Origin: Thalassia testudinum
Lineage: Eukaryota > Streptophyta > Magnoliopsida > Alismatales > Hydrocharitaceae
Assembly: GCA_037157565.1 (NCBI GenBank)
Contig: JAZHRO010000013.1
Coordinates: 115,148,001-115,212,000 of the forward strand
Length of the DNA: 64,000 nucleotides
Direction of reading: 5' to 3'
Shown: positions 1 to 10,998 of the stretch, one piece after another
Numbering within the stretch: the stretch's first letter is position 1
Layout of the letters: every line of letters begins with the position of its first letter
Made by a program: the position numbers and the translations under genes
The notes under the pieces: generated by a model
Seen by the model: the letters and a program-made list of their open reading frames with translations, nothing else
Databases searched by the model: none
Told to the model about the DNA's origin: nothing

Positions 1-369
1 CTTCTCAGGGGTAGGTACATCAAATTCTGTAGGCTCCGAGCATTCCACCAGGATTTCAGGCTAATCCCGCTGCAGCACCTCACTCTTATGTCCCTATTGC
101 GAACCCTCCTCCACCTTATGATCCCACTGGACCCGCATCGTCCAATGCAATCACTATGAAGAGCGGTAAGCAGACTGTCAATCTGCCTCGACCTAATCCT
201 AGCCTGTCTTCTTCATCGCCCTCTCATTCGGAATGCGCACCGCATTCGCTAGAGGACGATACACCCAAATTGGTGCTAGAATTAGTCCCATTCCCTGAGG
301 CTCTACTGAGGGAGCCAAAAGGCAAAAAGAAAGATACGCAAGCCTTTGATAACCTGCGTAATTTTTTTT
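1..369 (+). pseudogene. gag: E1 gag, C-terminal remnant
   Basis: Low-complexity Pro/Gln/Ser-rich coding sequence in which 'ITMKSGKQTVNLPRP' (about 150-195) corresponds to the 'ISLRSGRKTFDPPPR' gag tail of element Q at about 46520-46570. This is the stretch between the gag zinc-binding region and the protease in Athila polyproteins. It ends in 'EALLREPKGKKKDTQAFDNL' followed by a T-run (364-370) where the frame is lost before the next block 'FRDVEIKVPQLEAIDHIP'. The N-terminal capsid portion lies outside the window. No CCHC knuckle is visible here. Confidence 0.7.
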
Positions 370-1637
370 AGGGATGTTGAAATCAAGGTACCCCAGCTCG
401 AGGCTATCGACCACATACCTATTGTTGCTCGATTTTTCAAAGACTACACAACACCCAGGCGACAGTCAAAGAAAATTAAGAATCCGGTGGTTCTCCCACC
501 TCATGCGAGTTGTCCTATACTATCAAATCTACCACCGAAGCAGAAAGATCCTGGCACACCGCTTATTTCCTGTAGCATCCAAGGCTGCAATTTTAACCGT
601 GCCCTGCTTGATCTAGGATCTTCCGTCAATCTTATACTAACCATCATGCTAGAAAATTTTCCTTGGGAAATCTGAAACCCACCCCTGTCACGTTGCAGTT
701 GGCAGATCGTTCTGTCAAAATTCCAAAGGGTGTGGTGGAAGACGTGGTGGTTAGGGTCAACAGTCTCTGTTTTCCTGTTGACTTTCTTATTTTAGATATG
801 GAAGTTCCTAGCTCACTTTCTGATTGTCCGATCATCCTTGGTCGACCTTTCTTGGCCACAACCCGCACCCATATCGATTGCGAGTCACGCTGTATTGAGA
901 CTGCCGTTGGATCTGAGAAGCTCAAGCTTAACATCTTCAAGGCAGCCAAGAACTTGGATTGCGATCGCATCGAGGATGACATGTCTGACGAGGACATGGC
1001 CGTCAACGCATGTATCGAACTAATTTGGACCTATTTTGACTGCTGTGGACTGCCTTTAAACACTGACGCTTGCCTGACCGACAAATATTGTGACATTCCC
1101 CCATCCCTCCCTAGTCCCGTACCTTCTCCTAGCCAAACTTCTGATGAGGTTTTCTCCGCTTCCCATACCTCATGGTCTGAGTCATATCCGGGCTACTCAC
1201 CGCCAGTCCACACTCTTGAAGACCGGATTGCCCTTTCTTTCTCGACAAATCAGGCGGATTTGCAACTCCACACTTGGACCTTGAGCCCATATACTACACA
1301 CTGGGGCTATTTCTTTTTTGGATCCATCTATCCAAGAAGCCCCTCTTCTTGGCCAATCTAAGGGCCAACTTCTTCCTCCTGACTTGTTTTCCGATCCGCC
1401 TGGGGCACTCTCATCCCAAGAAATGCCAGACCTTTCACCATCCACTCCCGAGCTGAAAGAGTTGCCTAGTACACTTAAGTATGTTTTCCTGGGACCAAAT
1501 GAAACACTCCCCGTAATCATTAGTTCAAAATTGACCAGGGAGCAAGAGTGCAAACTAACTGAGGTCCTTATAGAACACAAGGCAGCCATTGGATGGTCTT
1601 TATCAGACTTAACTGGCATTAGCCCCTCCTACTGCAC
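370..1637 (+). pseudogene. E1 protease (retropepsin) and linker, frameshifted
   Basis: The domain that matures Gag-Pol. 'DPGTPLISCSIQGCNFNRALLDLGSSVNLI' (about 550-645) carries the retropepsin active site in its plant OTA form, DLG-S, and 'CPIILGRPFLATTRTHIDC' (about 825-885) supplies the conserved ILGRPFL block. The frame changes at about 655 and again near 1315, so the protein cannot be translated as one piece. The linker that follows, 'ELPSTLKYVFLGPNETLPVIISSKL' (about 1460-1535) and 'HKAAIGWSLSDLTGISPSYCTHRIY', is the standard segment between protease and RT in this lineage. Confidence 0.85.
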
Positions 1638-2516
1638 TCACCGTATATATACGAGGAGGCTCGACCTTCCTGCGAGATGCAGCGACGTCTCAACCCTAAC
1701 ATGCGGGAGGTCGTTAAGAAGGAAATTATTAAGTGGCTGGATGCGAGTATAATCTACCCGATCAGCGATAGCCCCTGGGTGAGTCTTGATTCACGTCGTG
1801 CCCAAAAAGGCGGGACTCACCATCCATGTCAATGACAGGGATGAATCCATCCCTACATGCACTCCTACATCTTGGAGAGTGTGTGTAGATTATAGGAAAC
1901 TCAATGCTGCAACTAAGAAAGATCACTTTCCGCTACCTTTCATTGACCAAATCCTGGAGCGGTTAGCGGGAAATAAATTTTTCTGTTTCCTAGATGGCTT
2001 CTCAGGATATAACCAGGTGGCAATTGACCCCCGGGACCAAGAGAAAACCACTTTTACCTGCCCCTTCGGTACCTTTGCATTTAGAAGGATGCCATTCGGA
2101 CTTTGTAACGCGCCAGCAACTTTCTAGAGATGTATGTTGGCAATATTCCATGATATGGTGGGTGACTTTCTCGAGGTCTTCATGGATGACTTTTCGAACT
2201 TTGGACCATCTTTTGATGACTGTCTTGCCAACCTGACCCGTATCCTTAGGAGATGTATTGATGTAAACCTCGTGCTTTCTTGGGAAAAAAGTCATTTTAT
2301 GGCACACGAGGGAATTGTTCTCAGGTATATCATCTCCGATAGGGGTATCGAGGTTGACAGAGCTAAGCTTGATGTAATTGTTGATTTACCTGTGCTTTGC
2401 TCTGTCAAATAAATCTGCTCCTTCCTAGGACATGTCGATTTCTATAGAAGATTCATCAAAGATTTCTCCAAGATTTTCCGACCTTTAACTCATCTCCTAT
2501 CGACCGACGTACCCTT
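1638..2516 (+). pseudogene. E1 reverse transcriptase
   Basis: RNA-dependent DNA polymerase domain. Recognisable blocks in order are 'MQRRLNPNMREVVKKEIIKWLDA' in a shifted frame (about 1678-1745), 'VCVDYRKLNAATKKDHFPLPFIDQ' (about 1880-1950), 'FLDGFSGYNQVAI', 'FAFRRMPFGLCNAPATF' and the catalytic FMDD at 2179-2190. Stops interrupt it: TAG at 2125-2127 (where relatives have Gln in 'ATFQRCM') and TAA at 2410-2412 ('SVK*I' for 'SVKQI'). The C-terminal 'SFLGHVDFYRRFIKDFSKI' continues past the second stop. The FMDD-FS box followed by a WEKSHFM block is the form I associate with Athila rather than Tat or chromoviruses. Confidence 0.9.
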
Positions 2517-2950
2517 CGATATGGGCCCCGATTGCATACGAGCATTCACGCAGTTGCGTAGTGCTATCACCAAGGCCCCTGTTCTCCAGCCACCTGATTG
2601 GTCCCTCGACTTTGAACTCATGTGTGACGCTTCCGACCTTGCAGTCGGAGCCATCCTAGGACAAAGACACGATAGACACCCCCTTGTGGTATACTACGCC
2701 AGTAAGACGATGGATGAGGCCCAGCGTAATTATACTACCACTGCGAAAGAACTACTGGCAGTCATCTTTGGGCTGGAGAAATTTTGCTCTTACCTTTTGG
2801 GCTCACATGTTATTGTTTTCACTGATCACACGGCCATTCACCATCTCATGCATAAGAAGGATGCCAAGCCTAGACTGATTCGTTAGATCCTTCTGCTCCA
2901 AGAATTTGACATTGAGATCCGCGATAAGGCAAGAGCCCAGAAAGTTGTGG
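2517..2950 (+). pseudogene. E1 RNase H
   Basis: Degrades the RNA strand of the cDNA hybrid. 'LMCDASDLAVGAILGQ' (about 2618-2665) contains the first catalytic Asp, 'TAKELLAVIFGLEKF' the Glu, and 'IVFTDHTAIHHLM' the next Asp. A TAG at 2884-2886 replaces the Trp of the usual '[11 protein letters not shown]'. Downstream '[13 protein letters not shown]' at about 2945-2985 is the conserved tether to integrase. It follows RT without a gap, as in other Ty3 pol genes. Confidence 0.88.
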
Positions 2951-4340
2951 CTGATCATCTTTCTAGACTGGACCCTGACCATATTGGACTTACTCTGCCA
3001 ATTAATGAGATTTTTTCAGATGAGCACCTATTGGCAATTAATGTGGCAAGTGGACCTTGGTATGTCGACATTGCCAATTACCTTGCTTCTGGATCCCTTC
3101 CACGTGGCTGGCCTAAAAACCAGCGCGAGTGTCTCATGGCAGAAGCAAAGTATTATTTCTGGGATAATCCACTTCTTTTTCGAATAGGTGCTAATCAAAT
3201 CATCCATCGCTGTGTTCCTGACAGCAAATTCCCCAGTGTGCTATCCTTCTGCCACAATCAGGCCTGTGGAGGTCATTTCTCTGGGAGGAAAACTGCAACC
3301 AAGTTGTTGCAATGCGATTTCTTTTGGCCCTCCCTTCACCAGGATGCACACAATTATGCCAAACATTGCACTAGGTGCCAGTCGTTAGGGTCAATGTCAC
3401 GTCGTGACATGATGCCCTTACAACCCATCCTAGCTGCGAAAATCTTCGACATTTGGGGAATTGATTTCGTGGGACCCTTTCCTCCTTCCAACGGCTTCGA
3501 ATTTATCCTCGTGGCTATTGATTATGTTCCGAAATGGATCGAGGCTATTCCTACGTGCCGTGCTGACCATCTTATATCTACTCGATTTGTCAAAGACCAC
3601 ATCTTTGCGCTTTGGGATCCCTCGAGCTATTATCTCAGATGGAGGAAGCCACTTTACCCATGCGTCTTTTCAGGCACTTCTAAAGAAATACGGAGTCCAC
3701 CATCGTATTGCATCTCCGTATCATCCTCGGACGAACAGCCAGGCAGAGGTGTCGAACCGGCAAATCAAGCAAATTCTCCAGAAAATAGTTCGGCCTAACC
3801 GTAAGGAATGGTCCGACAAGCTGATTGATGCACTTTGGGCGTATCGGACCGCCTTCAAGGCTCCCCTTGGTATGTCTCCTTATAGAATCGTTTACAGGAA
3901 GCCTTGTCATTTGCCCATGGAGTTGGAGCACCACGCTTATTGGGCGGTTCGCCAATGTAACCTCGACCCAGACCTATATGGTCGAGAAAGGAAACTCCAA
4001 CTCTAGGAGCTGGAAGAGCTCCATCATGAAGCCTATGACTCTGCCTTAACTTTCAAGCAACGCACTAAGGCTTTCCACGACAACCGTATTTGGCGGAAGG
4101 AATTTGAGCCATCTCAACAAGTTTGGCTCTACAATGCCCGACTCAAACTCTTTCCTGGGAAACTGAAGTCCAAATGGACTGGTCCTTTCCTAGTCTCGAG
4201 ACCATTTCCCAACGGGGCCGTTGAGATTGAAGATCCCAAATCTGGGCATAAATTTACGGTCAATAGGCAGCATTTGAAACTTTATCTTACTCATGAACCT
4301 ACCTCCATTGGAGAAACTGTTGCCCTGTTGGAGGGTAACT
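2951..4340 (+). pseudogene. E1 integrase
   Basis: DNA-joining enzyme of the element. The HHCC zinc finger spans about 3246-3390 (CHNQ-ACGGHFSG...HCTRCQSLG). The DDE core shows '[11 protein letters not shown]' (about 3447-3480), 'IISDGGSHF' (about 3630-3655, after a frameshift at about 3605-3615) and '[13 protein letters not shown]'. The C-terminal segment '[33 protein letters not shown]' runs to about 4190. TAG at 4004-4006 interrupts 'LQL*ELEEL'. No chromodomain follows, consistent with a non-chromovirus. There is no env-like reading frame after it. Confidence 0.9.
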
Positions 4341-5634
4341 AATGTGTGCCTCATTCTGAGTCCAGCTGGGGACGTTAAATTCAGCGCTCGTTGGGAGGCA
4401 CCCCAACAACACTCTGCCACTATCACGCTCACTTCACTTTTCACTTCACCACCCACCATCCACCCACCCTACCACCCTGCTATATACCCTACACCTCAGC
4501 TCTCGTTACCCGATCTTTCATCCTTCCTCTACCCTACCCTGCATGCATATGAGGACATATCATCGTTTGGTATGGAGGGGTGGATAGGCATCCTTAGGAT
4601 CTGGTATTTTAGGGTATCATGCAGTTTCCACCTATCTGTAAATATGTAAAAAAAAATGGTGTTTAGTAATGATCTAAAGGCTGAAACAAAAATACAATAA
4701 GTGTTTATGGATATTCAACCACTGTTTTGAAGACTTTCCAAGACATAGAAGCTTGATTCGCTCAGGCTCGGCTTAATTCACTTGAGCATTGACAAGATAG
4801 ATCGGAATCTCTCCTAACTAAGGAGTATTCTTATACCTAAGACACCAGTACAAGATTCGTTGGTTTGCTTCTACTTAAGAGCATAAGTAATCTTGGTTCA
4901 CACTACACATATCAAGAAAGACTAGGTGAACATAAGATCCAACCCTAGTGTTCATTAGGGAAGGTGGAGTCCTTACCTGTGCACGCAAGTAGACTTTTTA
5001 TCCCAGGATTTAGTCTTCTGTTTAAGAGAGACTCTTTCCACCAAAAAAGGAACTCTCCCACCAAAAGAAAAGTGTGCTCCTCCAAATAATGTTGTAAGAG
5101 ATATACTGTCACGTGTTTAAAAAAAGAAAAAAAGATGCAAATAAGTCAGTATATCTTGCAAATATCTGCAAAGTCTTTCCCCTACAAAGGTTCTTCAGGG
5201 CAAGTTACAAATACCTTGTTTTCTTTGAGCCACAAATGTAATAAAATGGGAGTTGAGTTTTCCGTCATCTTTTTAAGGGTCAATCCGAAGACATGAGCTG
5301 AAACTAGGACCAACCTGCACTTAAAAATTCATGAAACCCTGGGCTTGAGTCTTAATGTTCATCTGGCCAGTCTTGATCCTTCATTAAGCACAAGCCATAA
5401 TCTCTTGAGCTCTCGAGTACGACAAAAACCTCCTGGGTCTAGGAAATCGTACTTAAGGTTTAAATATCAAGAGTCCAGGTTAGTTGAGAGATGGTCTATG
5501 TCATGTAAGACTTAAAGTACTGGTAGTCTTCTCTGCAATTGGTTCTCACAATATCCAACAAATAAACACACCTATGTCACCTAAGAAGAAGATCTTCATC
5601 TTAAGATCATTTCTAAATGCAATACAAAAAAATG
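4341..5634 (+). other. E1 3' noncoding region with internal polypurine tract
   Basis: About 1.3 kb with no supportable gene. It starts with the lineage's post-pol block 'CAGCGCTCGTTGGGAGGCAC' (about 4382-4401; GTTGGG and CCCCAAC can pair). A PPT-like run GGAGGGGTGG lies at 4574-4583, roughly 1.1 kb before the LTR. 'CCACCAAA' occurs twice (about 5039 and 5061), a motif that recurs in the 3' regions of the other elements. The rest is AT-rich, without long open frames. Confidence 0.6.
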
Positions 5635-5671
5635 TTTTGCTAGGGACTAGCAAAAGATAGGCATAGGGGTA
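5635..5671 (+). other. E1 pre-PPT hairpin and polypurine tract
   Basis: A perfect 9-bp stem (TTTTGCTAG, loop GGA, CTAGCAAAA) at 5635-5655 is followed by AGGCATAGGGGTA at 5659-5671, directly abutting the LTR start TGATTG. The purine run is the expected plus-strand primer. The same hairpin precedes the PPT in the other elements of the window. Confidence 0.8.
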
Positions 5672-7002
5672 TGATTGTACAGCAAAAATGCACCAAAAAC
5701 TATGCCATCTTGTGCTATTTCCAAGCATTGTGGGTGTATATTAGGTAGCCATAGTCGCATTTGTGAAAATAAACGCATGCATGAATTTATTTGAGAGGGG
5801 AGGAGAGTGAATAAAATGGCCTTGAAATTAACATATTCCTCAAGTGCTGCCTCGCAAAATCTCGATCTTTATTTTTTATTTCTATTTGGCTTTGAATTTC
5901 TCTGCGCCGCATGGCATCTTCTTCTTCATGCCATTCTCTGCAACAGGCTTGCCCTGCCAGTCGCATGCACAGCCATGCATGCAGCCCAGAGCATGGCTGT
6001 GCATGCCTCTTTCCTCTTTAAAAAGAGCACAGCCATCTTCCTTGCGAAGAGCCTGGTTCACACAATGAACACAGACAGCATCTTCTTCCAGGTCGTCTCC
6101 TCCCCTCTCTCCTCCATACGCAGCCTCTCTTCTTCTTGAAGAGCTACGCTGCGGGCAGGAGCAGCTCATAGTGGTACACAACCACCACTGTGAGTCCCAC
6201 CACTGCCCAGCTCATCAAAGAGCCGATGGGCATGGTGGTTCTCCTCTCTGTTTCGTCATTCCAAACCATCGCCGCCATTGACAGGAGCTTCAAGCTCGGA
6301 AGCTCAAGCAGAAGCAGCGGCAGCCAGCAGCAGCACAGGCCACCAAGCGCCTCAGGCGCCTGTTCCATGTGCTCTGCACATGCCAGTAGGTCGCCCTCGC
6401 CCCTGTTCGCGCGCCCTGTCGCAAAGCTCCACCCGCGGCCCAGCCAGTTTCACGCGCGCCAGCCGGTCAACTTTTTGCCCTTGCACTGTAGCTGCAATCT
6501 CACACTGCTACAGTGCGGTGACCGGAAAGTTTCTCACTTATCCGGTCACAAGGCACTCTCTCTCCTCGCTGCAACTGTCACCATCCCGCGCCCCGTCTCT
6601 CCCCACGCCTGCTCCAATGCCTGCTCTCGCATCTACACCCGCCCGCTTCAGCGCCCGCTTCTTCGCCCGCACCGGCCTCAGCGCGCAGCGCGGTGTGCTG
6701 CGGTCCCTCCCTCGTGCTCACTCCCTCCTACGTGCACGCGCCTCTTCACGTGCCTGTGCATGGCCATCAGACGACGGCTGGAGGCTCTGGACGACTTAAC
6801 TCGCCGTGCCTTCTTCGTCCAGCAGACTCTCTCTCTCTCTCTCTCCCTCACAGCACTCTCTCACTCCCTCCTACAGACACATACACACACACACTCTCGT
6901 ACACACCCACTCACTTATACACTACTATATGCTTATATATATATATATATATATATATATTTTATATACATATATTAGTACTTATATAACTAAGTATTAG
7001 TA

Positions 7003-7038
<36 letters not shown>

Positions 7039-7969
7039 TATATATACACATATTTATACATATATATATATACAAATATACATACATATATACATATACC
7101 TATAACTATAAATACATATATATATATATATACCTATATATAGTTATATATACATACATATATATCTATCTATACATATATTTACATATCTATATATATA
7201 TACATATATATACATATACACATATATAACTACATATACACCTATATAATTATAACCATATCTATATATATACATATAGATATATATTTACATATATACA
7301 TATATATATATATATTTTCATATCACCTACCACACGTATCGCAGGAATATCTGCACCAGTTGCTGATATTTCCCGATACACGCATACAGAAAACGTCTTC
7401 GCACACTTCTTCCACCCATCCATCCTACACTCCATGCGGCACTTCGTCCTGTTGGTTGTCTTCCTAGACGACGATCAACTTGACACCAAGCTACACGCCA
7501 TTTCCACCTCCACCCCCACCCCTATATACATATATATATACTATATTTACTTTATTTCTATTTCTCTTTTCTGCCATTAAAAAGATAAAAAAATATACAA
7601 AAGAGAAAAGATAATCCTTGACTTGCAGGTACTCAGTCTTGTGAATAGCAAGACCAGTTTTGGGAACCCTAATTTAGCTCAAAGCCAAGAACCTGATTTT
7701 GAGGGTGTACCTCAAGGACAAAAATTATCAGAAAAAAATCTTAAATAAAAAAACAGCAAAAACATAACAAACGAATGGAAGAGATTCGTTGTAGGAAAGG
7801 CGTAGAAACTTATTCACCTCTAATCCTACTTCCCTAAGTTCGACCCTGGGCCTAAAAGTGACCAAGATAAAATCAAGTAGGCCAGGTTAAAAATTTTGTA
7901 AAAAGATGGTTAGGCTCGATTTAGGTTAACCACTATACTCATTACAATGATAAAATCATCATATTAACA
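5672..7969 (+). repeat. E1 3' LTR
   Basis: Starts with TG directly after the PPT. It includes a C-rich, CpG-containing block at about 5900-6830, the microsatellite at 6893-7320, and a U5-like motif 'cttccctaagttcgaccctgg' at about 7829-7849. The end is uncertain by tens of bases: 7969 is my estimate, and a minus-strand PBS lies only about 100 bases further on. Open frames inside the C-rich block have simple-sequence composition and no homology I recognise, so none is called as a gene. Confidence 0.65.
6893..7320. repeat. AC/TA/CATA microsatellite cluster in the E1 LTR
   Basis: About 430 bases of interrupted simple repeats: an AC run, a long (TA)n at about 6932-6962, (CATA)n at about 7002-7030, then alternating TA, CATA and CTATA tracts up to 7315. 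It lies wholly inside the E1 LTR, so it was probably amplified after, or along with, this LTR family. Confidence 0.9.
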
Positions 7970-8089
7970 CAACCTATCCGGGTCTACACCAGGTTAGTAA
8001 TTCAGAAATGCCTCAAAAATAAGATAAAAATAATATAAATTTCCCAAAAAAATTAATAGATGTATTTCCTCCCTGGCAATGACATCATT
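7970..8089 (-). other. Minus-strand leader remnant and PBS of element Y
   Basis: On the minus strand the sequence TGATGTCATTGCCAGGGAGG (plus coordinates 8068-8087) lies two bases after the LTR end at 8090. It differs at a few positions from the tRNA-Asp-type PBS seen elsewhere in the window. Only about 100 bases of leader remain before the E1 LTR sequence begins, so the Y internal region has been lost. Confidence 0.7.
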
Positions 8090-10058
8090 TGAAAGAGCGA
8101 TCTTCGTTTTCAATGAAAACTTTAGCATGAAATGACATGTCGTATGTGATCGTGTGGTAGATAATCGCTTTTCAAAATATTTTAATTCTCAGAATCTAAC
8201 CACGAAAATAGTCAAGTCATCTCCACAGGGAGGAATTAGCCTATTTAAACTAGTGAATAGTGTCTCATTTATTTAGGAAACTCAGTGGGTGTGCATGCTA
8301 ATTCATGCGATTCTTTTTCTCACATAACTGCTCGTTTTAACCAATTAATCAAGAATGTAGGTGTTTGGATGCAAAATCACCACCATATAATATTTTGTTA
8401 ACAAGTGATCTTGGCATAGGAAAACACCGTAAATTTTAATCTCCAATAGAATATAGCTTGTTTACTATAATCAGTATGACATGCTCAATCTCATTCAGTA
8501 GAGACATTCCACCCCAAATAATTTCAACTGAATAAAAGGGTATCTATGCAAATTCACATCAATAAATTTATTCAATAAATAAGTGAATAGTGTACCTGCA
8601 ATGGCAAAAGTGGTAATTTTAAATTGGAGGAGAATAGAGAATTTCTCCTCTCTCCTCCTCGCATGAAGGGCCTGGCGTAGATAGCTGCGAGAGTCGACAA
8701 AATGGTGCACCTCGACGAGTGAATCACGATGGTGGCAGCGGCGCATAGCGAGGAGGTCGGTGGAGGCTGGCCAGAGGAGATGAAGCTCGCCGGCGAGGAG
8801 GTCTATTGGCGGTGAGCGGCGACCGTAGGTGTCGCTGCGTGGGGCTAAGGGTGGTCAGAGGATCAAGGCGAGATTGTTGGCGTCAATGGTGCGAAGCTTC
8901 GAGGCCGGACGAGGCGGCTGCGAGGAGGGGTGCACGGTCACTGATGGGTTCTTCTGGAGAAGATGAACAGTGCGTGGAGAGGAGGAGCTGCTGCCATTGC
9001 CGTGGCCGCATGAAGGCGGCACGATGGCACACGCACAAGGGCGCGCGAGGGCACGCAGAAGAGCGCATGAGGGGATGTGTTGCTGTACACGGGCATGGCT
9101 GGTGGTAAGGTCGGGCGTGGCCGCGTGATGGGAATACCATCATGAGCCCTAACTAGCTCCTTTTGACTTAGAAAAGAGAACAAAAGCCCCAACATAACCA
9201 AATGAAGGGCCTAACTCAAGGAATAACCAATCTTATAGAAAAGCAAGAAACAGAGGATAAAATTGTAATTTTACCATTGCAGTGCAACAACGGGATCTCT
9301 CAGGGGCTAAACATAGGTCAAATGTCTTAACAAGATAAAAAGTGGGTTGTTTCAAGCAGAAAAGGGTTAATGTAAAATCTAGGAATTAAATGACTTCTTG
9401 TAACCCTAAAATAGACCTACTTAATTTAACAAGGTTCTGTTTAGGATAAAAGTCAACTAAACCCTCTAAATTCATGGAAAAATATCATCCAGGGTTTAGA
9501 ATCTTCAATTTGGCCTTTAAAATCTATTTTGACCTAATAGGGTCCTAGTCAAATATTTGCCCTAAATTAAATTTTTGTGTAAATTGTCCAGTCAAACATG
9601 GTCAAACCTAAAATCCAACTTCACCATTGGATTCCTTAGGTCTAAATTAGGTTTATACCAAAATTTGAACCTAAGGGGAGTTCACCTTGAGCTACTTTGC
9701 AAAATAGTCCAACCCAATTACATTTAGACCCCTAGCTTTTGAAAAGTCTTGCAGACACCCCCTAGCTTCCTCGTCATTCTTTGCAATTAGGTCCCTCCAC
9801 CATTACAGCGGAGGAATCCTACTCCGGTGAGGATTCGAGGGGGATATCTCCTTGATTCCTCAGAGAATCCCTCTTAAATTTGAAAGGGAGATTCTCTAAG
9901 GAATTTCCGTTCATGTGAACACAATCCTGAGCCCTAATTTCGACCTAATCTCTCATGTGAATGCATGAGAGATTTGGGTATCTCTCGACCTTCCAAGTCC
10001 GGCGAGGTTGCCATGCTTGAAAGCTTGCCTTCCAAGCACAAGGCACTTTGCCTGCGAC

Positions 10059-10065
10059 TATAAAA
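10059..10065 (+). promoter_or_regulatory. TATA box of LTR X
   Basis: TATAAAA about 930 bases into LTR X, followed by a C/T-rich leader beginning 'GACACCCC'. Position and context match the TATA boxes of LTRs A, B and C, which read CTATAAAAGGAGACC. Confidence 0.6.
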
Positions 10066-10957
10066 GACACCCCAAGTCCTCCCGTTCACCCCAGCTTGGT
10101 TTGGCTGGAGACAACCCCTCAATTTCTTCTCTTCTCCTCCGACCAGACACCCAGCGAGCTCCAGCATCCTATACCTCCTCTCTTCGCTCTACCATAATAC
10201 CAGTGGCAGAGTTGCCTCTGCCTTCGTCGTCCGCGTCATGCCATACCTACGCACGCACTAGCCGCCCTCTCGTCATCGCCGTCCCCCTCAATTGGGATCT
10301 TCGTCTCCAGCGACAGCAGGTACGAGCCATCCGCCATCTCTTCCCCCTTCATCCTTAAACTAGGTTAGATACTTTCCCTCTCTCTCCTCTTCCTATTTCC
10401 CCCTTTTTATTTTCCAAAACACCCCTCGACGCTCACAGACCACCACCATCTTCTCCACCTCCAGTAGACCATCGACGAGGCACTTCCATCATTCCATGCA
10501 CCCATCCACCTCACCAAACACCTCGGAAGCTCCGCCACATTCCACTGATCATTTCCCCCCTCTCCATTGACCACCACACGCTCCACACTCTTCCCCCGAA
10601 CAAACCCATCTCCACGTCCACAAAACAACCTAGGCACGCACGCCTAGGCCATCCCGCACCACACCAACACCTGGGCCACCTTCGTCGTGTCACGGCAAAG
10701 CCTTCTGAGTGATCTGACAAGGCCGTAAGGCCGTATTTGTGTCAACAGATACAAGTGCCCTGCCCACCATTAACGCAAGCTTGAAGAAGCTTGCTAGCTT
10801 CACAGCAGCCTCTAGGTGCCAGGAGCCCAGGTCCCAGACGTGCGGTTTCCCCTTGCGAACGACTTGCACCCAGCAATTGGAGGCCAAAGCATCTGCAGCC
10901 CCTGCGATTGAGTGAAGGCCTGCTGCGGGTGTGCGCGAGAAGCGGGTAGGACATTTA

Positions 10958-10998
10958 GTCCCACCTCGGTTGTTTTCGAGTGATAGAAGCGGTATAAG
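10958..10998 (+). promoter_or_regulatory. Possible plant Pol III type-3-like promoter (USE + TATA) inside LTR X
   Basis: GTCCCACCTCG at 10958-10968 differs at one position from the plant snRNA upstream sequence element RTCCCACATCG. TATAAG begins at 10993, 24 bases after the end of that element, which is the spacing I recall for Pol III-transcribed plant snRNA genes (Pol II ones are about 10 longer). The downstream sequence is not U6, U3, 7SL or telomerase RNA that I can recognise. It may be chance, since similar strings occur in other plant LTRs. Confidence 0.35.

Larger units (their letters stand above)
1..7969 (+). mobile_element. Athila-lineage Ty3/gypsy element E1, 5' end outside window
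   Basis: The window opens inside gag of a plus-strand LTR retrotransposon. Reading on: gag tail, retropepsin, RT (FMDD), RNase H, integrase, about 1.3 kb of 3' noncoding DNA, a hairpin plus polypurine tract, and one LTR starting TGATTG at 5672. Order and motifs match the Athila lineage of the OTA clade. The coding part is pseudogenised by stops and frameshifts. The right LTR boundary near 7969 is estimated from the usual distance after the 'ccctnngttcgaccc' U5 motif at about 7830; no target-site duplication can be checked because the left end is missing. Confidence 0.85.

Noticed and set aside
4341..5634. Env-like third gene after pol, as described in some Athila elements
   Set aside because: No long frame, signal peptide or membrane segment is visible in the 3' regions of E1, O, P or R.
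5807..6978. Frames of 110-262 codons with Ser/Pro/His-rich sequence
   Set aside because: Inside the E1 LTR; the longest runs into the TA microsatellite. No domain or splice-supported gene structure.
8806..9201. Overlapping open frames on both strands in GC-rich DNA
   Set aside because: They lie inside LTR Y, have Arg/Gly/His-rich composition on both strands, no domain and no start context. They reflect GC content only.
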